A DNA stretch of 64,000 nucleotides from Lentzea sp. NEAU-D7 (lineage in GTDB: Bacteria > Actinomycetota > Actinomycetes > Mycobacteriales > Pseudonocardiaceae), in contig NZ_JAPJDL010000004.1 of assembly GCF_026242055.1 (NCBI RefSeq), positions 284,701 through 348,700 on the forward strand, in the 5' to 3' direction. Positions within the stretch are counted from its first letter, which is position 1; each line of letters opens with the position of its first letter. Shown one piece after another: positions 59,040 to 64,000 of the stretch. Below the pieces are notes generated by a model. The model was not told where the DNA came from. It saw only the letters and a program-made list of their open reading frames with translations, and did no database searches. The position numbers and the translations under genes were made by a program.

Positions 59040-59411
59040 ATGAACGGACGACTCGCTCGCGCTGCCACTACGGTGGGCGTGCTGCTCGCCACTACTGCGA
59101 TGGGCCTGATCGAAGCGCCTTCCAGCTCTGCGGCGCGGATCATGCCGCCACGCTGCGGCTTTTACGAGGTGTCGCCCCCGGTGGGAGAGCTCACCGGTCG
59201 GTACGTGCACTGCGCGGACAGCTTCATCCTCATCAAGTTCCACTGGTCCACAGGCAGCACCGGGACGGCGTGCGTGCCGCCGTGGTGGCAGATTCCGTTC
59301 TACAGGGACGGACAACACAAGGTCGTCAACGCGTACTACGTGATCACCCCGCCCAACCTCACCGGGCCGCCCAACGACCGCAGGTGTTCGACAGGACAAC
59401 CGCGAGCGTGA
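59040..59411 (+). CDS. Small secreted protein
   Basis: 123 residues from the ATG at 59040, preceded by GGAGAAGGGTGGAA. Signal peptide AATTVGVLLATTAMGLIEA then cleavage near SSAA. The mature part is about 90 residues with four cysteines (PPRCGFYEVSP, RYVHCADSFIL, GTACVPPWWQ, DRRCSTGQP), which would give two disulfides, and several Trp/Tyr. Function unknown. Convergent with the XRE gene downstream. Confidence 0.75.
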   Translation: MNGRLARAATTVGVLLATTAMGLIEAPSSSAARIMPPRCGFYEVSPPVGELTGRYVHCADSFILIKFHWSTGSTGTACVPPWWQIPFYRDGQHKVVNAYYVITPPNLTGPPNDRRCSTGQPRA

Positions 59412-59426
59412 TCGAGAAGCTCCAAA

Positions 59427-60152
59427 TCACTTGGACGTGGCGGACTTCGAGCGCTGCGCCTTCTTCCGTGCGACGTCCCGAACGCGACGTACCGCGAACT
59501 GGTGAGTGAGCACAGCGCGGAACGTCGGTTCGGCAACTCGCAACGCCAACACCTGCTTGTCGGGCTTCGAGTGACAGGCGGCCCGGACGATCAACTCGGT
59601 CGCGTCGACCTTGTAGATGTGAGCCAGCTCGGCAAGTGTGATCAAGGTCGGCAGTGCGTGCCCGTTCTCGAACGCCGACAGCTCGGTGTTTGAAAGGGTT
59701 GACGCCTTCTCGGCGACCTCGGCCTGGCTCGGTCCGGAGGCAATACGCGCGTCTCGCAGTGCTTTGCCTAGTGCCACGGCATAGGGCTGCTGGGTGGAGA
59801 AGTCGCCCAAGGCGCGGTCGATGTCCAGTCCGCGCTCCGCCACCAGTTCCCGGAGGTCAGCGTCGTCTGCCTGTTGAAGGAGTGCACGTGCGCGGTCGAC
59901 ACGGTCAGCCGACAGCCAGAAGTGATCCTCGGCGGGAACGACGGCCAGATCGGTGCGCCGGCCGAGCACGCGCACCTTCGTGAACCGGCGCAATTGGTTG
60001 AGCAGGTCGACGTCAGAGAGGCGCGCCAACTCCGCGAGACGAGCGACGTTGTGCTCGACGCTCACGCGTTCGAGGAATACCACCAGGACGATGCCGCCTT
60101 TGCGGCTCCAGGAGAGTCGTTTGTCCCTGGAAACCCGTTCGCTGATCTTCAT
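59427..60152 (-). CDS. XRE-family regulator with N-terminal extension
   Basis: 241 residues. An N-terminal region (about 1-120) with ISERVSRDKRLSWSRKGGIV, ARLSDVDLLNQLRRFTKVRV and DHFWLSADRVDRARALLQQA precedes a Cro/CI-type HTH (about 130-185: LRDARIASGPSQAEVAEKAS, LSNTELSAFENGHALPTL). A basic tail ends the protein (RRVRDVARKKAQRSKSA). The start overlaps the zinc-ribbon gene by four bases. Confidence 0.78.
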   Translation of the reverse strand: MKISERVSRDKRLSWSRKGGIVLVVFLERVSVEHNVARLAELARLSDVDLLNQLRRFTKVRVLGRRTDLAVVPAEDHFWLSADRVDRARALLQQADDADLRELVAERGLDIDRALGDFSTQQPYAVALGKALRDARIASGPSQAEVAEKASTLSNTELSAFENGHALPTLITLAELAHIYKVDATELIVRAACHSKPDKQVLALRVAEPTFRAVLTHQFAVRRVRDVARKKAQRSKSATSK

Positions 60153-60502
60153 CGGCGACCTGTTTGGAGATGGGCGCCCTGGGCGATCAACGTGTCGATG
60201 ACGAGGTCAAGCACGTCGATCGGGCTGTCGGTGCCGGACGCCGCGGAAGCTCCAGGCCGACGCGACGACGAGGGTCTGGCGTCCTGGCCCTTTCGTGGCC
60301 ACGGCAGGATTCCTTCGGATTCTCGCCACGCCCGATCGCACTCATGGCAGGTCGGCCAGTAGCGAGCATCATTGGGCCACCTATCGGAACCCGCCGTCAC
60401 TTCGATGCCGCAGAGGGTGCGGCCGACGTGGTTGACAGCTAGTTCCTGGGGTATCGCGTGGCGGCCCTCGTCATGGGGCTGCCATTTGTAGCTTCGAACC
60501 AT
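60149..60502 (-). CDS. Putative zinc-finger protein
   Basis: 117 residues. Conserved WQPHDEGRHAIP followed by GRTLCGIEVTAG, YWPTCHECDRAWRE: one histidine and three cysteines in H-x(n)-C-x(n)-CxxC order, a zinc site common in short actinobacterial proteins encoded beside XRE regulators. The C-terminal part (IDVLDLVIDTLIAQGAH) is helical. Coupled to the XRE gene. Confidence 0.72.
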   Translation of the reverse strand: MVRSYKWQPHDEGRHAIPQELAVNHVGRTLCGIEVTAGSDRWPNDARYWPTCHECDRAWRESEGILPWPRKGQDARPSSSRRPGASAASGTDSPIDVLDLVIDTLIAQGAHLQTGRR

Positions 60503-60768
60503 GGCCGATCACTTCCCGTGAACGTCTGCGCGACTAGCGCACCTGATGTCGGCTGTGATCCACGGAAATCGACATAACTGTGGAGAACCAGGGCGGGTAT
60601 CCGGCCACAACCGAGCAGGAATCCGGCGTCTGGCGCTCCTGCCTGCGTAAACGTCGCGATGACCCGACCGGGTGAAAATGAAGTTCTCTTGGTGGAACGG
60701 TTGTTCGGCAGGTGTTCCGAGCTAGCCTGTGCAGGCACAATGCGCCGAATTCGCGTCAGGGGAGACCG
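60503..60768. promoter_or_regulatory. Divergent promoter region
   Basis: 266 bases between two divergent XRE-associated genes; RBS AGGGGAGA lies before the ATG at 60769. No other feature seen. Confidence 0.4.
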
Positions 60769-61890
60769 ATGGCGAAGCCGAGGAAAGGGCTAGCCGCCCG
60801 CCGCAAGGCCATGGGGTATTCGCAGGAGAGCCTGGCCGAGCGCCTGCGAGTCACTCCCGGAACCGTCGGTCGCTGGGAGCAGGGCAAGTCCAACCCGGAA
60901 GCCTGGCTCCAGCCTCACCTCGCGAAGGTGCTGGATGTGTCCGTTCAGGAACTGATCGACCTCCTGAACCCGCGCGCTGACGAGCGTGTCGAAGCGCGGT
61001 CGATCGGCAGTCGATCAGACCAGCCTGGACATGATCCTCGTAGAGCCGTCCAAAACAGCTATAGCCTCGACAGCGTGCACGGCGTCGTACCGCTTGTGCG
61101 GCGGGCACTCGACGCTTTCGACCTTCCTGATGATGGACCTACTCGCCCGCTCATCGAGATCGCTGCAGACGTGGCCCGCGTCAACGAGCACCGTCTTGAG
61201 GCCAGGTACGGCGCACTCGCAGAAGTTCTGCCAGACCTTCTCGCAGAGCTGGCGCGGGCAGCTCAGGTCGCCAGGCCAGGCCTGCAGGAGCAACAGGTTG
61301 CGTTGCTTCGTGCTCTTGCGCTTCGTGCCGCAGACGGCATCGCCTTCAAATTCGGATACCTTGATCTCTCAAGCCGCCTGATCGACCTGATGCGGCAGTC
61401 GGCGGCTCAGGCGAATGACCCGCTGCTCGTGGCAGCGGCCGAGTACGTCCGCACAGAGACGTTCTTCGCCAGCGGCGATCTCAGTACTGCCGGTCACGCG
61501 CTCGTCAAAGCTGCCAGTGAGTCGGCCTTGTCCAATCTCGACGATCAACATGTTGCTTTTGGCCCGCAGTCGATTCGCATCCACGAACTTGCGGTGGCCA
61601 CTGAATTGCGCGACCCGATCGGCATCGAGCGGGCGGCGACATGGCATCCATCAGCGGAATTGCCCGCCGAGCGCCGTTCGCACTACTACATCGAGCTGAG
61701 TAGCGCGCAACACGATCTGGGCCACCACGAGGAGGCCTACGTCTGCATCGAGATGGCGCGTGACGCGGCTCCTCAACACACGCGAGAACATCCGCAAGTC
61801 AAAGGAACTCTCGCTTCGCTTCTCCAGCATCGTCCCGGAAACAACAGGGTGGTCGAGCTCGCCGCCTGGGCTGGGGCGCGGGCGATCTGA
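60769..61890 (+). CDS. XRE-TPR-like regulator
   Basis: 373 residues from the ATG at 60769 after AGGGGAGA. HTH (about 8-60: AARRKAMGYSQESLAERLRV, TPGTVGRWEQGKSNPEAWL) and a long helical region with TPR-like units (LLAELARAAQVARPGLQEQQ, YYIELSSAQHDLGHHEEAYV, ALVKAASESALSNLDDQH). The plan resembles cytoplasmic regulators that sense peptides or small ligands through TPRs. Stand-alone. Confidence 0.85.
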   Translation: MAKPRKGLAARRKAMGYSQESLAERLRVTPGTVGRWEQGKSNPEAWLQPHLAKVLDVSVQELIDLLNPRADERVEARSIGSRSDQPGHDPRRAVQNSYSLDSVHGVVPLVRRALDAFDLPDDGPTRPLIEIAADVARVNEHRLEARYGALAEVLPDLLAELARAAQVARPGLQEQQVALLRALALRAADGIAFKFGYLDLSSRLIDLMRQSAAQANDPLLVAAAEYVRTETFFASGDLSTAGHALVKAASESALSNLDDQHVAFGPQSIRIHELAVATELRDPIGIERAATWHPSAELPAERRSHYYIELSSAQHDLGHHEEAYVCIEMARDAAPQHTREHPQVKGTLASLLQHRPGNNRVVELAAWAGARAI

Positions 61891-61906
61891 CGTATCGGCA
61901 GCGGCT

Positions 61907-62548
61907 CTAGCCCTTGAGCAGCGCAGGAAGCTCACCCAGTGAGCTGATGACCCAATCGGCATCCCGCCTCACCAACGGGTCGTCCGCCCACAGGTATCCC
62001 CAAGGACCGCGCCGGATCAGTGCCGTACGCAGCCCCGCAGCCTTCGCAGCAACGACGTCGTTGTCCCGATGGTCTCCCACGTACACGATCTGCTCGGCAG
62101 GAACTGCAACAGCTTCGACGACGCGCTCGAAGAAGATCTCCGAGGGCTTGGCAACGCCCCATTCCCCAGACGTCGACACGAAATCAGTCGGCAGGGCAAG
62201 GGCTCGGAGCAACTCGGCCGCGCGGGCAGTCTGGTTGCCGGCAACCCCAACCCTTAGTCCAAGGCCCTGCAACGCCGCGAGGCTTGACCGGACGTCGGGG
62301 TAGAGGTCCTGCTCCTCGATCCGCTCACCTAGCCCGGCGTCCTCGCGCAACAACCGTTCGTGCGCGACGTTGAAGCCTGGGCGGAAGTACTGGAAGGTTT
62401 CCGCGTTGTCTCTTCCAGAGACGGTCACTGCGCCAAGAACGGTCGAGAACGTGTGCCGCGGCACGCCGATCCAGTCGGCCCACGCAGCCCACTCGCGCGA
62501 ATCGTCCAACAGTGTTTCGCCGACATCGAAGACGACAGCAGTGACCAT
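61907..62548 (-). CDS. HAD-superfamily hydrolase
   Basis: 213 residues. HAD motif I is FDVGETLLDD, in which the second Asp of DxDxT is Gly, a natural variant that may lower phosphatase activity. A helical cap follows, then motif II VGVAGNQTAR, motif III Lys in GEWGVAKPSEIFFER and motif IV YVGDHRDNDVVAAKAAG. Cytoplasmic, haloacid-dehalogenase/phosphatase type; substrate unknown. Confidence 0.88.
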   Translation of the reverse strand: MVTAVVFDVGETLLDDSREWAAWADWIGVPRHTFSTVLGAVTVSGRDNAETFQYFRPGFNVAHERLLREDAGLGERIEEQDLYPDVRSSLAALQGLGLRVGVAGNQTARAAELLRALALPTDFVSTSGEWGVAKPSEIFFERVVEAVAVPAEQIVYVGDHRDNDVVAAKAAGLRTALIRRGPWGYLWADDPLVRRDADWVISSLGELPALLKG

Positions 62549-62587
62549 GAACCCACTCTTACGCCATCGAGGTGCGCGCGGCGAGCG

Positions 62588-62866
62588 CTACGCCTCGTTA
62601 AGTTGACGTCGGCGGCGTGCTACAGCCTGCTCGGGCGGGAGATGGTCGAGCGGGTTCGTTACGTCTTCAGTCATGTACCGGTGTTCGAGCCAGACCGACT
62701 TGCCCAGCTCCACGTCGCTTCCCGGCCGTTCCTCGGGATCGACAAGGCTGACCACCCGGACCCCGCTGCGGTGCTTACGGTCCACGTCGAATCGCTCGCG
62801 TGAGCGGTCGGGCGATGGGGCGAACACCCGATCGGGCGACCAGCGGCGTTTCTGCAGGTGAGACAT
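62588..62866 (-). CDS. Hypothetical small protein
   Basis: 92 residues, highly charged: RRWSPDRVFAPSPDRSRERF, VRVVSLVDPEERPGSDVEL, MTEDVTNPLDHLPPEQAVAR. No signal or membrane segment, no known family. Lies 39 bases upstream of the HAD gene in the same direction, so possibly cotranscribed. Codon bias is adequate but not strong. Confidence 0.45.
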   Translation of the reverse strand: MSHLQKRRWSPDRVFAPSPDRSRERFDVDRKHRSGVRVVSLVDPEERPGSDVELGKSVWLEHRYMTEDVTNPLDHLPPEQAVARRRRQLNEA

Positions 62867-62985
62867 AGCAGTTGCGGGATCCTTGCTAGGACGCTGCGCG
62901 ATTGATGAGCTGGTCTGGGCTGCGGGGGAGCAGTTGGCTGATTGTGCTTGGCACAGACCGATCTCAGCTACTGCAAGGAAGTCCC

Positions 62986-63909
62986 ATGCCGCAGAGATGC
63001 TCCACGGCTCGTGGCCGCGAGTTCGGCGAAGGCGTGCGGGCGGCCATCAAGGCCTCCGGAATGCCCGCGCGACGGGTCGCTGAACTCGTCGGCTGGCAGG
63101 AGGCGAAGCTGTCGGATTTCTTGAACGGCAAGATCGGATGCACCGAAACAGAGTTGGCTCTTCTGCTGGGCGTGTGCCGCACGCCAGTGGAAGAACGTGA
63201 TCATCTTTTGCGCCTTCGACCCGCGACGCACGTCAAAGGCTGGTGGCAGAAGCATGGCTCGTGTTCATCTGCCCGGCTGCGCACGCTTGTCGAAAACGTC
63301 CGCGAGGCGAAGACCCTGACCACATGGCACCCCCATGGCCTCCCGGCCTTTCTGCAGTCGGCGGACTACCTGCGCGCCACGATGCTCGCCTCTCCGAACG
63401 TGCCCGACGAAGAGGCCGACCGACGTGTCGCAGCGGGACGGGAACTGCAGGAGGTGCTCTCCGGCGGTGGCCTGCAGTGCACGTTCTACATCCACGAGCA
63501 GGCGCTGCACCTTCCGGTTGGCGGCGATGAGGTGCACGTCGGCCAGATGCATCACCTGTTGCTGATGGCAGTGCGTAGGAACGTCACGATCAGGATCTTG
63601 CCGACGGCGGTCGGTGCCCACGCAGGCATGAGCGGGGCATTTACGCGGCTGACCTTCTGCGCGCACGAGCCGCTGGTCGTCGTGGAGCTCGAGAACTCCA
63701 CGCTCATCGAAGAAGACAAGGACTCGGTCGAGGGTTATCTGCAGGTCGTTCGTTCGCTCGACCGAGCCGGCCTGGACGAGGAGAGGTCGAAAATGGTGCT
63801 GCTCCAACTTGCCGAGCGGTTGTCCACCGCCGACTCCTCAGGACACGACCGGTTGTCGCCAGGTGCGCTGGCCGTGGGGGCGCCCTTCCCAGGGGGTCAC
63901 CGGATCTGA
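62986..63909 (+). CDS. XRE-DUF5753 regulator
   Basis: 307 residues from the ATG at 62986. HTH (about 18-70: FGEGVRAAIKASGMPARRVA, LVGWQEAKLSDFLNGKIG) and a DUF5753-type domain (about 90-275): LRTLVENVREAKTLTTWHPH, GLPAFLQSADYLRATMLAS, DRRVAAGRELQEVLSGG, FYIHEQALHLPVGGDEV, VTIRILPTAVGAHAGMSGAF and VVVELENSTLIEED. This class is abundant in Pseudonocardiaceae and Streptomycetaceae and is often followed by a DUF397 gene; here the sequence ends before one could be seen. Confidence 0.88.
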   Translation: MPQRCSTARGREFGEGVRAAIKASGMPARRVAELVGWQEAKLSDFLNGKIGCTETELALLLGVCRTPVEERDHLLRLRPATHVKGWWQKHGSCSSARLRTLVENVREAKTLTTWHPHGLPAFLQSADYLRATMLASPNVPDEEADRRVAAGRELQEVLSGGGLQCTFYIHEQALHLPVGGDEVHVGQMHHLLLMAVRRNVTIRILPTAVGAHAGMSGAFTRLTFCAHEPLVVVELENSTLIEEDKDSVEGYLQVVRSLDRAGLDEERSKMVLLQLAERLSTADSSGHDRLSPGALAVGAPFPGGHRI

Positions 63910-63911
63910 GT

Positions 63912-64000
<89 letters not shown>

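Overview
The window is high-GC actinobacterial DNA, with GTG starts, strong third-position GC bias and dense start/stop overlaps. Secreted-protein style, TPR and XRE regulators, a DUF5753 protein and a GAF-SpoIIE phosphatase suggest the Pseudonocardiaceae (Lentzea/Saccharothrix/Actinosynnema type). This is an inference from gene content; there is no rRNA or other taxonomic marker.

Layout. (1) 1-20 kb looks chromosomal. It holds a MmcQ/YjbR protein, a class A penicillin-binding protein with PASTA, two rodlin-like small secreted proteins, a GAF-SpoIIE phosphatase, duplicated small secreted proteins, a glycine-rich repeat protein, a secreted beta-helix-like protein, GAF and lipid-kinase genes, an ESX-like pair and a NUDIX hydrolase. 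Between them lie graveyards of broken genes (0.46-1.74, 12.5-13.2 and 15.5-17.6 kb). (2) 20-24 kb is the edge of a mobile or conjugative region: a decayed tyrosine integrase, a C5-cytosine methyltransferase with two compensating frameshifts, an SPPY-type methylase and a degenerate methylase relative, all overlapping start-to-stop. (3) 24-34.3 kb is a + strand type IV secretion operon: sigma-like HTH protein, VirB2-like pilin, VirB6-like channel, PrgI/SCO6880 protein, VirB4 ATPase, VirD4/TraD-like coupling ATPase, replication-relaxation protein, and SLT-NlpC/P60 wall hydrolase. No relaxase is seen. (4) 34.4-37.5 kb is a large HNH nuclease / P-loop NTPase / repeat protein, the best candidate anti-phage gene. 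(5) 37.8-43.8 kb holds a winged-helix regulator (frameshifted) and an eight-gene minus-strand operon centred on a winged-helix-AAA (MoxR-like) ATPase and a von Willebrand A protein that also carries HExxH. (6) 44.4-55.2 kb is a complete Tad/Flp pilus operon on the minus strand, from a frameshifted prepilin peptidase through CpaB, CpaE, CpaF, TadB, TadC, pilin and three TadE/G-like pseudopilins to a membrane-anchored LysM-SARP regulator. A divergent XRE-NB-ARC-TPR regulator overlaps an FAD oxidoreductase. (7) 59-64 kb has small secreted, XRE, zinc-ribbon, HAD and DUF5753 genes.

How they fit together: the T4SS and Tad pilus are two surface machines in one gene-dense region, with DNA methylases and an HNH-NTPase as accessory or protective functions and the AAA/VWA operon as uncharacterised backbone. 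At least five conserved genes are broken by what look like single-base shifts, and the window ends in an artefactual poly-G run. Base-calling errors must therefore be separated from real decay before any gene is called dead.
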